Positions 1 through 6,476 of a DNA stretch of 10,105 bases are shown piece after piece. The DNA is taken from NCBI GenBank assembly GCA_047616325.1, contig JBLHGN010000121.1:1-10105 (forward strand). The letters run 5' to 3'. A program made the translations under genes and the position numbers. A model generated the notes under the pieces. It was not told where the DNA came from. It searched no databases and saw only the letters and a list, made by a program, of their open reading frames with translations. This DNA is from JBLHGN01 sp047616325. GTDB taxonomy: Bacteria; Pseudomonadota; Gammaproteobacteria; Pseudomonadales; Cellvibrionaceae. The number at the start of each line of letters is the position of its first letter. Within the stretch, counting starts at the first letter, position 1.

Positions 1-342
1 AAATCCAATAGGCAGCATCACTACATGGCCAGTGGCCGCGTGAACGGCAAGCGGGTCACCTTTATGCTCGACACCGGCGCCACCGATGTAGTTGTACCGC
101 AGGCCCTAGCCAATACCTTAGGTTTGGCGGCAGGTTTTAAAAGCACCGCCATAACCGCAAACGGTACCGTGCAAGTTCGCAACACAGTAATAGACACCCT
201 CGAATTGGGGGCCATTAAACTAACCAATATAAAAGCGTCTATTAACCCCGGCATGCAGGGCAAGGAAATATTGCTGGGCATGAGCGCCCTCAAACACCTT
301 GAATTTAGCCAAAGTGACGATACACTCACGCTAAAACAATAA
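1..342 (+). CDS. Retropepsin-like aspartic protease, clan AA, 3' part only
   Basis: The reading frame is open from the first base and runs to the TAA at 340-342, so the gene enters from the left and its start is outside the window. The ATG at 25 is internal: codons before it are open and the family consensus (a tyrosine, then a small G-x-x-N-G turn) begins there. The key motif is L-D-T-G-A-T (about 67-84), the catalytic Asp loop of single-domain retropepsin-like proteases, which act as homodimers. A later hydrophobic I-L-L-G-M-S-A-L segment fits the second conserved glycine region of the fold. Family members of this type (TIGR02281-like) often carry an N-terminal membrane anchor, which would lie outside the window. 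Substrate is unknown. It lies 67 bp upstream of nadC on the same strand. Family assignment is firm from the motif; the cellular role is not known. Confidence 0.8.
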   Translation, partial: KSNRQHHYMASGRVNGKRVTFMLDTGATDVVVPQALANTLGLAAGFKSTAITANGTVQVRNTVIDTLELGAIKLTNIKASINPGMQGKEILLGMSALKHLEFSQSDDTLTLKQ

Positions 343-409
343 AATGGGCCTTTTCCACTTACTCCCCCTTATTCACCCATTTCACCACCAACGCGAACAC
401 ATCTAAACC

Positions 410-1264
410 ATGAACATACGCCTTGAAGACATCCAAAAAGACATTGAACGCGCCGTACGCATCGCCCTTGAAGAAGATATTGGCGATGGTGATATTACCG
501 CCATGCTTATTCCCGAAGATAAGACCGATACCGCAGAGATTATCACCCGCGAAGCGTGTGTGGTGTGTGGTCAGGCCTGGGTGGATGAGACGTTTAAGCA
601 ACTGGGCGGCTTGGAAGACATACATTGGCATGTAAAAGACGGGGACTTTGTCGCAGCTAACACCAAACTTGTAACGCTAAAAGGCAACTCGCGAAGACTA
701 TTAACTGGTGAACGCACTGCGCTTAATTTCTTGCAGTTGCTTTCGGGCACAGCGAGTAAAGCCAAAGAGTACAAAGATGCGCTGGGGGATTCCGAGATTA
801 AAATACTGGATACTCGCAAGACGATTCCGGGTTTGCGAACGGCGCAGAAATATGCGGTGGCAACGGGGGGGTGTCACAATCATAGAATTGGTTTGTATGA
901 TGCATTTTTGATTAAGGAGAATCATATTTTGGCGTGTGGAGGTATCGCGAAGGCAATAAGAAAAGCCCGCGAATTAGCACCCAAAAAGACAGTTGAGATA
1001 GAAGTGGAAAATATTGAAGAACTTAAAAAGGCCTTAGTGGCAAATCCGGATATTATTATGCTTGATGAGTTTTCTACAAGCGATACGGCTGACGCAGTTC
1101 GGCTCACACAACAAAGCGATAACACGATAAAACTAGAAATATCTGGCGGCATCAGCTTAGAAATATTGGCTAAAATCTCTTTGAACTCTGCCAATTATAT
1201 CTCCATCGGAGGACTCACCAAACACTGCCAATCTGCCGATTTGTCGATGAGGATCGTATGTTAA
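410..1264 (+). CDS. nadC: Nicotinate-nucleotide pyrophosphorylase (quinolinate phosphoribosyltransferase)
   Basis: NadC converts quinolinate and PRPP to nicotinate mononucleotide with release of CO2 and pyrophosphate, the third step of de novo NAD synthesis, in the cytosol. The 284-residue product is of normal family length. Visible signatures are the N-terminal E-E-D-I-G-D-G-D-I-T stretch, D-T-R-K-T-I-P-G-L-R at 134-143, and G-G-C-H-N-H-R-I-G-L-Y-D ending about 164, then K169-E170-N171-H172; these basic residues line the quinolinate/PRPP pocket in the family. The C-terminal E-I-S-G-G-I and I-S-I-G-G-L-T segments are the phosphate-binding barrel end. No clear Shine-Dalgarno precedes ATG 410, but the N-terminus matches the family start. 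Its stop overlaps the next gene by 7 nt, suggesting coupled translation. A run of seven G (865-871) sits just before Cys155. Confidence 0.97.
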   Translation: MNIRLEDIQKDIERAVRIALEEDIGDGDITAMLIPEDKTDTAEIITREACVVCGQAWVDETFKQLGGLEDIHWHVKDGDFVAANTKLVTLKGNSRRLLTGERTALNFLQLLSGTASKAKEYKDALGDSEIKILDTRKTIPGLRTAQKYAVATGGCHNHRIGLYDAFLIKENHILACGGIAKAIRKARELAPKKTVEIEVENIEELKKALVANPDIIMLDEFSTSDTADAVRLTQQSDNTIKLEISGGISLEILAKISLNSANYISIGGLTKHCQSADLSMRIVC

Positions 1265-1959
1265 CAATGCATAAAAATAAAATACCAGAAAGTCGTTGGG
1301 CAGCTTTTGCCCTTCATCTGATCGCCAGTTTTTTACTTTTTTTAGTTCTTACGGCATATATTGCCTACTTCTGGTTCCCCGACCCTTTTATGCCGGCAGG
1401 CGGTTGGGAAGGTTTAAAAATAATATTCGCCGTCGACATGGTGATAGGTCCAACCCTTACACTAATTGTTTACAACGTAAAAAAGAAAAATATTGCATTC
1501 GATTTAAGCGTAATTGCCGCCTTTCAAATGGTTTGCTTAATAGCTGGCATGGCTCAGGTGCACAAAGAGCGTATAGTTTTACAGGTGTTTACCGAAAAAG
1601 GCCTCCACCTCATTAGTGCCCGCCAACTAGCAGATAACAGCATTCCTCTCAGGCTTGCACATTCCTTTCCTGGTTCAAGCCCAAAAGCGCTAGCGCTTAA
1701 TCTACCAAACAATTCACTAGCGTTTGTGAATTCACGGATGCTTTCGATGCTAAATAAGGGCCTTGCTCTGGAGTTCAGAACAGACCTTTACCTCCCCCTT
1801 AAAGACCTGCCAAAAGAAAATTGGAACTGGCTGCTTGAAGAACTGAATAGCTCCCAAGATCAACATTGCTACTGGGTTCCACTCTTTTCATATCATTTTT
1901 CTGGCCACGCGTGCCTTTCACGAGACGGTGCGGTTGAAATTCGTGATGACAAAGCCTAG
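1258..1959 (+). CDS. tfpZ: TfpX/TfpZ family type IV pilin accessory protein
   Basis: This 233-residue inner-membrane protein resembles the TfpX/TfpY/TfpZ accessory proteins encoded beside pilA in several Pseudomonas pilin groups, where they help normal pilin production and twitching. Seen directly: a short basic N-terminus with S-R-W-A-A-F, transmembrane segments at about 15-38, 53-72 and 82-101, the family-like W-F-P-D-P-F and G-G-W-E-G-L-K-I-I segments after helix 1, and D60 with G64-P65 in helix 2. The remainder, about 130 residues, is probably periplasmic and has three cysteines near the C-terminus. ATG 1258 overlaps nadC by 7 nt and has GAGG at 1249-1252; ATG 1267 is an alternative. Unusually it is on the strand opposite to pilA and joined to nadC, so it is unlikely to share the pilA sigma-54 promoter. 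Choice among TfpX, TfpY and TfpZ is not resolvable by eye. Confidence 0.8.
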   Translation: MLTMHKNKIPESRWAAFALHLIASFLLFLVLTAYIAYFWFPDPFMPAGGWEGLKIIFAVDMVIGPTLTLIVYNVKKKNIAFDLSVIAAFQMVCLIAGMAQVHKERIVLQVFTEKGLHLISARQLADNSIPLRLAHSFPGSSPKALALNLPNNSLAFVNSRMLSMLNKGLALEFRTDLYLPLKDLPKENWNWLLEELNSSQDQHCYWVPLFSYHFSGHACLSRDGAVEIRDDKA

Positions 1960-2287
1960 AGCCTTGCTGCCCCAGCAGCTATAGCAACCCATTTTACTGC
2001 AAATTTTAGAGTTACAAATTTGTTGCTCTGTTTAGCTTTTAGCGAAAGATGCTTACTAGTAATTCGGAAGAAATACACGGTTACACAACACCCCAGAAAT
2101 CAATAGAAGGGCACAGAGCTTATTCCTCTTTAGCAATTAACAATGTACTTGAAGGCTTATCAGGACAAAGGCTACCTAATTAATATTGTGAACTAACATA
2201 ACAACATGATTAGTAGCTTTTAGAAGAACTCACGCATTAACACTAACCGAGAAGACAATGCTATTCCAAGCAATATGTTTTAAATCT

Positions 2288-2350
2288 CTTCGGGTTTAAT
2301 TCCTCGAAGCTCTGCTTCGCAAAAGTTTAGTTTTGCAATGGAACCCGAAG
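2288..2350. repeat. Nested palindromes forming a three-way-junction-like structure
   Basis: A perfect 9-bp outer stem, CTTCGGGTT (2288-2296) with AACCCGAAG (2342-2350), encloses two inner hairpins. The first is CGAAGC / GCTTCG (2305-2310 with 2314-2319, loop TCT); the second is GCAAAA / TTTTGC (2319-2324 with 2331-2336), sharing one base with the first. All pairings are read directly from the sequence. The arrangement resembles short mobile palindromic elements seen between genes in many bacteria, or the body of a structured RNA; which of these applies cannot be told from one copy. Confidence 0.6.
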
Positions 2351-2395
2351 GCTTGCGAGCAATTATGCATTTAGATACCTCGTAGCTCTGCTTCG
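2299..2395. repeat. Pair of imperfect 21-nt direct repeats with hairpin cores
   Basis: The segments 2299-2319 and 2375-2395 match at 19 of 21 positions, sharing the core AGCTCTGCTTCG. Differences are T/A at 2301/2377 and A/T at 2307/2383. The first copy makes an internal hairpin of the nested structure; the second makes the stem of the terminator that follows. Duplication of one hairpin unit is the simplest reading, with the second copy having drifted: its A-to-T change creates a U-U mismatch in the stem. Confidence 0.65.
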
Positions 2396-2404
2396 GGGTT
2401 TTTT
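2378..2404 (+). terminator. Rho-independent terminator, plus strand
   Basis: CCTCG (2378-2382) pairs with CGGGG (2394-2398) including one G-U pair; after a U-U mismatch AGC pairs with GCT around a TCT loop. Six T follow at 2399-2404. It is the first good plus-strand terminator after tfpZ, about 420 bp downstream of the tfpZ stop, so it may end the nadC-tfpZ transcript with a long 3' tail, or end a separate small RNA. Confidence 0.7.
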
Positions 2405-2428
2405 ATTTGATTTTATAGGATAATCTTT

Positions 2429-2569
2429 TTAAATAGCTGTCAATCCATCATCCAGCTTGACTCACCGCCAATGATTCACAGCAGGGCCCTTCAGTTTTTC
2501 AAAAATCGCCCAATGATTACCGTTCCGCCATATTCTATCGGCCCCAGAACCGTAATACCTTTCCTTGCT
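2429..2569 (-). pseudogene. Possible remnant of a small Trp-rich coding segment, stop-interrupted
   Basis: On the minus strand 35 codons are open from 2569 to 2465, then TGA at 2464-2462, then 10 more codons in the same frame to TAA at 2431-2429. The translation looks protein-like rather than random: it contains Y-Y-G-S-G-A-D-R-I-W, then N-G-N-H-W-A-I-F-E-K-L-K-G-P and N-H-W-R, with V-K-L-D-D-G-L-T-A-I after the stop. No start codon with a ribosome binding site is present, and a TGA lies immediately upstream (2572-2570). I recognise no named family. It could be a decayed gene end, part of a mobile repeat, or chance; confidence is low. Confidence 0.25.
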
Positions 2570-2584
2570 TCATACCCAACAGAC

Positions 2585-2617
2585 AAAAAAATACCCGCAT
2601 CTATGATGCGGGTATTT
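2585..2617 (-). terminator. Rho-independent terminator of pilA
   Basis: A perfect 13-bp stem, AAATACCCGCATC (2589-2601) with GATGCGGGTATTT (2605-2617) and a TAT loop, is followed on the minus strand by a run of seven T (complement of 2585-2591). It begins 18 bp after the pilA stop codon and is the expected strong terminator for an abundantly transcribed pilin gene. Confidence 0.9.
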
Positions 2618-2635
2618 AGGAATACTAGTTAAGTA

Positions 2636-3133
2636 TTAGTATGAACGACAGTTAGCAGGCAAAAAAGCATCATCTATAGTCGTAGCAGAAGCTATGCCAG
2701 CAGGTGGGTTGCTGCTGCAAATCCACTCAATACTACCCGTATTGTTAGTGTCAGTGAGCGCTGTGCTTGCAATTTGTGGCATGTAAGCTACCACATTGTT
2801 GGCGCCAAGAGAAACTAAACCGCCAAGAGTAATACTAATTTCGCCCGTAACAGGATCTATAGCAACGGCTGAAATTTTTGCGGTTGCCAACTCAGCCTGA
2901 GCCGGTCCCGTTGCAATCTCAGCTGCATAGGCAGCAATACCCGCGATCCCGCGATCACCAAAAAGATCAGTGACGCCAAGCTTTAATGCACCCGCTGCAA
3001 TATGACCTTCTGACACTTTGGCGCGCACGGTGTAATCCTGGTAGGCAGGAAGAGCAACTGCGGCCAAAATACCAATAATGGCCACAACAATCATCAATTC
3101 AATTAAGGTAAAACCTTTTTGTACATTTTTCAT
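2636..3133 (-). CDS. pilA: Type IVa major pilin, prepilin
   Basis: PilA is the main subunit of the type IV pilus used for twitching, adhesion and DNA uptake. The 165-residue precursor has a short leader, M-K-N-V-Q-K-G, cut by PilD after Gly7; mature residue 1 is Phe (to be N-methylated) and mature residue 5 is the invariant Glu. The hydrophobic helix L-I-E-L-M-I-V-V-A-I-I-G-I-L-A-A follows, and the Q-D-Y-T-V-R-A-K-V-S-E-G segment is typical of the group. Two cysteines, C139 and C162, would close the C-terminal D-loop by a disulfide; the mature protein is 158 residues. The C-terminus is R-S-Y, not the terminal Ser used by TfpO/PilO glycosylation. GGAG (complement of 3141-3144) lies 7 nt before ATG 3133. 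It is transcribed alone from a sigma-54-type promoter and ends at a strong terminator; it diverges from pilBCD. Confidence 0.96.
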   Translation of the reverse strand: MKNVQKGFTLIELMIVVAIIGILAAVALPAYQDYTVRAKVSEGHIAAGALKLGVTDLFGDRGIAGIAAYAAEIATGPAQAELATAKISAVAIDPVTGEISITLGGLVSLGANNVVAYMPQIASTALTDTNNTGSIEWICSSNPPAGIASATTIDDAFLPANCRSY

Positions 3134-3197
3134 TCATATTCTCCAAAGGAAAGTAGGGATACAGCCAAACTCGATTTCTTGTTCACGAATACGTTAA

Positions 3198-3213
3198 AGC
3201 GACTTCCATGCCA
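3198..3213 (-). promoter_or_regulatory. Sigma-54 (RpoN) promoter of pilA
   Basis: The minus strand reads TGGCATGGAAGTCGCT, against the sigma-54 consensus TGGCAC-G-N4-TTGCT: two mismatches, with the invariant GG and GC exactly 10 nt apart. The start site would fall near 3187, giving a leader of about 54 nt with the pilA ribosome binding site near its end. Pilin genes of Pseudomonas are controlled by RpoN with PilS/PilR, which supports the reading. Confidence 0.8.
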
Positions 3214-3290
3214 ACCTGGAAAAACCTACAATACAATTCAGCTTTAGCCCTTTTTTGAATAGTTGTGCACCCAGGAAACACCTCCTAATT

Positions 3291-3313
3291 GACAAAAAGT
3301 GACATTTTTTGTC
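3291..3313 (-). promoter_or_regulatory. Probable PilR enhancer site upstream of pilA
   Basis: GACAAAAA (3291-3298) and TTTTTGTC (3306-3313) form a perfect 8-bp inverted repeat around a 7-nt spacer that contains a further GACA, so three GACA/TGTC units occur within 23 bp. Known P. aeruginosa PilR sites upstream of pilA are runs of TGTC half-sites over T-rich spacers. The site lies about 105-125 bp upstream of the predicted pilA start, a normal distance for a sigma-54 activator. That PilR is the binding protein is inference. Confidence 0.6.
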
Positions 3314-3420
3314 GGGGTCAGGCAACAAAAACACATTATATTGATGCGCTGTACTAAGCCAGCCTGAATACTTTAATACTTCTGAGTTTCATAGAGTTAC
3401 TGCGCATTCTTAATGAAAAT

Positions 3421-3489
3421 GCTAAAGTTAGTTAAAACCAAACTAGACTTAGCATACTTATGCCCAACGACAACAGATGGGCATAAGTA
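3421..3489 (+). promoter_or_regulatory. Two adjacent hairpins in the pilB upstream region
   Basis: Hairpin one (3421-3453) pairs GCTAA with TTAGC, GT with AC and TAGTT with AACTA, with two single-base bulges. Hairpin two is a perfect 12-bp inverted repeat, TACTTATGCCCA (3455-3466) with TGGGCATAAGTA (3478-3489), around an 11-nt loop. One base separates them and they end 60 bp before the pilB ATG. No T tract follows on either strand, so neither is an ordinary intrinsic terminator. They may be a structured mRNA leader or, for the second repeat, a dimeric protein operator. No clear -35/-10 pair for pilB was found. Confidence 0.45.
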
Positions 3490-3549
3490 GAAAAATCACG
3501 AACGATCACAAAAAATGAAACGCCGCTAAAATATAAAAGGTTAATACAC

Positions 3550-5259
3550 ATGCTACTAAGCGGTTTGGCAAGAAGGCTGGTAAGAGACGAGCTGCTGACT
3601 GACGATCTGGCGGCAAGAGCTATAGAGGCTGCGGCAAAAGCGAATGTTCCGTTGCCCTTTTATCTCGTATCGGAAGTTGCGATAAACGCGAAGGCCTTAG
3701 CCAGCGCTGCCTCTGACGAGTTTGGGGCACCACTAATCGACCTTTCCTCCATTAGCAAAACCGCCTACCCAAATAATGTGGTTGACCTAAAATTAATCAA
3801 AAAACATAAAGTTCTACCCGTTTTCAAACGGGGCAATAGGCTTTATATCGCCGTATCCGACCCTACCAACCTGCACGCCCTGGATGAAATAAAATTTAGC
3901 ACGGGTTTAACCACCGAAGCCTTGGTTGCCGAAGCCGATATATTGCACCAAGCAGTCGACCAGTTTCTTAACGCCGAAGAGGAGTCCCTCGGCGATACCT
4001 TGGGTGGATATGACGACGACGCACTTGACGATTTGGATGTGGAGGCGGTTATCGATGATGGGCCTAAACGGGACGACAGCGAAGTGGACGAGGCCCCCAT
4101 CGTACGGTTTGTCAATAAGGTACTATTAGACGCTATAAAAATTGGCGCATCGGACATTCACTTTGAACCCTACGAAAAAGCCTACCGAGTGCGCTTCAGA
4201 ACAGATGGTATTCTTAAGGAAATGGCGCGACCGCCGGTAAACTTGGCCATACGCCTGGCCGCTCGGCTAAAGGTAATGTCGCAAATGGACATTTCCGAGC
4301 GCCGTGTACCGCAGGACGGGCGTATCAAGATGAAAATATCTAAGACCCGCGCGATCGACTTTCGCGTTAACACGCTCCCTACCTTATTCGGTGAAAAAGT
4401 TGTACTGCGTATTCTAGACCCGTCGAGTGCTAAACTGGGCATCGATGCCTTGGGCTATGAAGAAAGCCAGAAGAAGATGTTTATGGACACCCTGGCCCAG
4501 CCTCAAGGTATGATATTAGTGACCGGGCCGACGGGCTCAGGCAAAACGGTTTCACTTTATACCGGCTTAAATATACTCAACACAGAAGAACGTAATATTT
4601 CGACCGCAGAAGACCCGGTTGAAATCAACCTTGAGGGCATCAATCAGGTTAACGTCAACAATAAAGTCGGCCTGACTTTTGCTATGGCCTTAAGGTCGTT
4701 TCTGCGCCAGGATCCAGACATTGTAATGGTGGGAGAAATTCGCGACTTGGAAACCGCCGAAATTGGCATTAAGGCGGCCCAAACCGGTCACTTGGTATTG
4801 TCCACGCTGCATACCAACAGTGCTGCGGAAACACTAACCCGCCTGATGAATATGGGGGTACCAACCTTTAACGTTGCCACAACTGTTAGTTTAATTATCG
4901 CCCAGCGGCTCGCCAGACGCCTGTGCGGCCACTGTAAAATACCAGCCGACGTTATTCCCGGGGAGGTACTGACAGAAGAAGGTTTTGACGAAATTGGCAT
5001 TCCACAAGAGGAGCTTACCTTGTTTCAGCCAGTTGGTTGTGATAAATGCAATTCTGGCTACAAGGGACGAGTTGGTGTTTATGAGGTAGTTCGCATTACA
5101 CCGACTATTTCGCGCATTATAATGGAGGGCGGCAACGCAATACAGATTGCCGACGCAGCCAAAGAGGCTGGGTTCAACAACCTCAGAGTTTCCGCTTTAC
5201 GAAAAGCCGCGATAGGCCTTACCAGCCTTGAAGAAGCAAACCGAGTAACGAAGGACTAA
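3550..5259 (+). CDS. pilB: Type IV pilus extension ATPase PilB
   Basis: PilB is the cytoplasmic hexameric motor that drives pilus assembly through PilC. The 569-residue length is normal. In order: an N-terminal MshEN/T2SSE-N region (about 1-140), an acidic linker rich in Asp (about 142-183), a second N-terminal domain with the A-S-D-I-H-F-E segment and conserved arginines, then the RecA-like core. Walker A is G-P-T-G-S-G-K-T at 326-333; the Walker B region is I-V-M-V-G-E-I-R-D at 391-399 with the catalytic Glu; the His box G-H-L-V-L-S-T-L-H-T-N follows. A tetracysteine zinc site (C459, C462, C497, C500) distinguishes PilB-type assembly ATPases from PilT. AAAGG at 3536-3540 is 9 nt before ATG 3550 and no earlier in-frame ATG lies close by. 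It is the first gene of pilBCD, followed by pilC after 5 bp. Confidence 0.97.
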   Translation: MLLSGLARRLVRDELLTDDLAARAIEAAAKANVPLPFYLVSEVAINAKALASAASDEFGAPLIDLSSISKTAYPNNVVDLKLIKKHKVLPVFKRGNRLYIAVSDPTNLHALDEIKFSTGLTTEALVAEADILHQAVDQFLNAEEESLGDTLGGYDDDALDDLDVEAVIDDGPKRDDSEVDEAPIVRFVNKVLLDAIKIGASDIHFEPYEKAYRVRFRTDGILKEMARPPVNLAIRLAARLKVMSQMDISERRVPQDGRIKMKISKTRAIDFRVNTLPTLFGEKVVLRILDPSSAKLGIDALGYEESQKKMFMDTLAQPQGMILVTGPTGSGKTVSLYTGLNILNTEERNISTAEDPVEINLEGINQVNVNNKVGLTFAMALRSFLRQDPDIVMVGEIRDLETAEIGIKAAQTGHLVLSTLHTNSAAETLTRLMNMGVPTFNVATTVSLIIAQRLARRLCGHCKIPADVIPGEVLTEEGFDEIGIPQEELTLFQPVGCDKCNSGYKGRVGVYEVVRITPTISRIIMEGGNAIQIADAAKEAGFNNLRVSALRKAAIGLTSLEEANRVTKD

Positions 5260-5264
5260 TTCCC

Positions 5265-6476
5265 ATGGCAGCAGCTAGTTCAATTTTTGCATACAAAGGT
5301 GTCGATAAGAAAGGCCATAACGTTGAGGGGGAAGTTGCTAGCACAAGCAGCGCTCTCGCCAGGGCGCAGCTAATAAAACAAGGCATACGACCTAAAAAGG
5401 TCCGCAAAAAATCTAAACCACTTTTTGGCGATGGAGGAAAACCGATTAAGCCCATGGACATTGCCGTATTTACTCGGCAAATGGCAACCATGATGAAAGC
5501 GGGCGTGCCTCTGGTACAAAGCTTTGACATTGTCGCCGGGGGGTCCGAGAATGCAACCCTGCGCAATCTAATATCCGCCATTAAAGAGGATGTTTCAGCT
5601 GGTGGAGGGTTTGCACTATCGTTAAAAAAACACCCTAGGTATTTCGACGACCTATTTTGTAACTTGGTGGAATCTGGTGAACAATCGGGCTCTCTTGAGA
5701 CAATGCTGGAACGAATAGCCGTATATAAAGAAAAGACAGAGCAGCTAAAAGCAAAAATCAAAAAAGCAATGACCTACCCCATAGCGGTTGTGGTTGTGGC
5801 CATTGTGGTAACAGGAATCTTACTTATTAAAGTAGTTCCGCAGTTTGCGGAAACGTTTTCTAGTTTTGGTGGCCAGCTTCCTGCATTCACTCTTTTTGTC
5901 TTGGGCTTATCGGAACTCGCTCAAGAATACTGGTGGATTGCAATAGCCTGTATTGTAGTTGGCACGCTAGTATTTAAAAAAGCCAAACAAATTAGCCCCG
6001 GTTTTCGAGCCTTACTCGATAGACTCTCTTTAAAATTACCAATTGTTGGCAATATCGTTTTCCAGTCAATTTGTGCTCGGTTCGCCCGCACGCTATCCAC
6101 TACATTTGCGGCAGGTGTTCCGCTTATTGACGCACTAGAATCTGTGGCTGGCGCCGCGGGCAATTCTGTTTATGAAAAAGCAACCATGAAAATTCGGGAT
6201 GAAGTAGCCACGGGCACGCAGTTAAATTACGCGATGAGTAATGTCAAGCTATTTCCCCCGCTATTAATACAAATGACAACTATTGGTGAAGAGTCGGGTG
6301 CTTTGGACGAAATGCTTGACAAGGCAGCCTCTTATTACGAAGAAGCAGTTGATAATCTGGTAGACAGCCTTACTTCTTTATTGGAACCTCTAATAATGTC
6401 GGTTTTGGGTGTTTTAGTGGGCGGGTTAATGATTGCTATGTATCTACCCATATTTAAAATAGGAGAAGTTGTTTAG
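5265..6476 (+). CDS. pilC: Type IV pilus inner-membrane platform protein PilC
   Basis: PilC is the polytopic platform on which PilB acts to insert pilin into the growing fibre. The 403-residue product has the typical N-terminus with F-A-Y-K-G-V-D-K-K-G-H followed by a basic stretch, then two T2SSF (GspF) repeats, the first starting near F-T-R-Q-M-A-T-M-M-K-A-G-V-P-L and the second near F-A-R-T-L-S-T-T-F-A-A-G-V-P-L. Membrane helices are at about 172-192, 221-236 and 375-395, with a very hydrophobic C-terminal helix ending M-Y-L-P-I-F-K-I. AAGGA at 5251-5255, inside the end of pilB, is 9 nt before ATG 5265. Its stop overlaps the start assigned to pilD, consistent with translational coupling in pilBCD. 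Confidence 0.97.
   Translation: MAAASSIFAYKGVDKKGHNVEGEVASTSSALARAQLIKQGIRPKKVRKKSKPLFGDGGKPIKPMDIAVFTRQMATMMKAGVPLVQSFDIVAGGSENATLRNLISAIKEDVSAGGGFALSLKKHPRYFDDLFCNLVESGEQSGSLETMLERIAVYKEKTEQLKAKIKKAMTYPIAVVVVAIVVTGILLIKVVPQFAETFSSFGGQLPAFTLFVLGLSELAQEYWWIAIACIVVGTLVFKKAKQISPGFRALLDRLSLKLPIVGNIVFQSICARFARTLSTTFAAGVPLIDALESVAGAAGNSVYEKATMKIRDEVATGTQLNYAMSNVKLFPPLLIQMTTIGEESGALDEMLDKAASYYEEAVDNLVDSLTSLLEPLIMSVLGVLVGGLMIAMYLPIFKIGEVV

Larger units (their letters stand above)
1960..2635. other. 676-bp gene-poor interval between tfpZ and pilA
   Basis: tfpZ and pilA converge on this interval. The first part (1960-2285) is AT-rich; it holds a small GCTGC/GCAGC hairpin at 1966-1979 without a T tract and a 44-codon open frame from 2049 that lacks a ribosome binding site, and I see nothing else convincing. 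The second part carries the nested hairpins, the plus-strand terminator, the interrupted minus-strand frame and the pilA terminator listed separately. In Pseudomonas the corresponding neighbourhood of pilA is a variable site for accessory pilin genes, so residues of past gene exchange are plausible here, but that is inference. Confidence 0.6.

Noticed and set aside
25..342. ATG 25 as the true start of the aspartic protease
   Set aside because: The frame is open to the window edge, the protein would lack the expected N-terminal part before the LDTGAT loop, and no ribosome binding site precedes the ATG.
1966..1979. Terminator directly after tfpZ
   Set aside because: The GCTGC/GCAGC stem is only 5 bp and no T tract follows closely, so it is not a credible intrinsic terminator.
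2049..2183. 44-codon plus-strand open frame between tfpZ and the hairpin array
   Set aside because: It has no ribosome binding site, an in-frame TAG lies two codons before the ATG, and the product shows no motif, membrane segment or recognisable similarity; frames of this length are common by chance.
2288..2350. tRNA or integron attC site suggested by the cloverleaf-like folding
   Set aside because: The arms lack T-loop and D-loop consensus bases and a 7-nt anticodon loop, and no R-Y-Y-Y-A-A-C / G-T-T-R-R-R-Y core pair flanks the element, so neither identity is supported.
3341..3376. Sigma-70 promoter for pilB with TTGATG as -35
   Set aside because: No acceptable -10 hexamer occurs at 16-18 bp spacing; candidates such as TGAATA or TATAAA at 3532 are weak or badly placed.
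3314..3549. tRNA-Thr between pilA and pilB, as found in P. aeruginosa
   Set aside because: No acceptor/T-arm consensus is present on either strand; the only folding there is the pair of hairpins, which do not form a tRNA.
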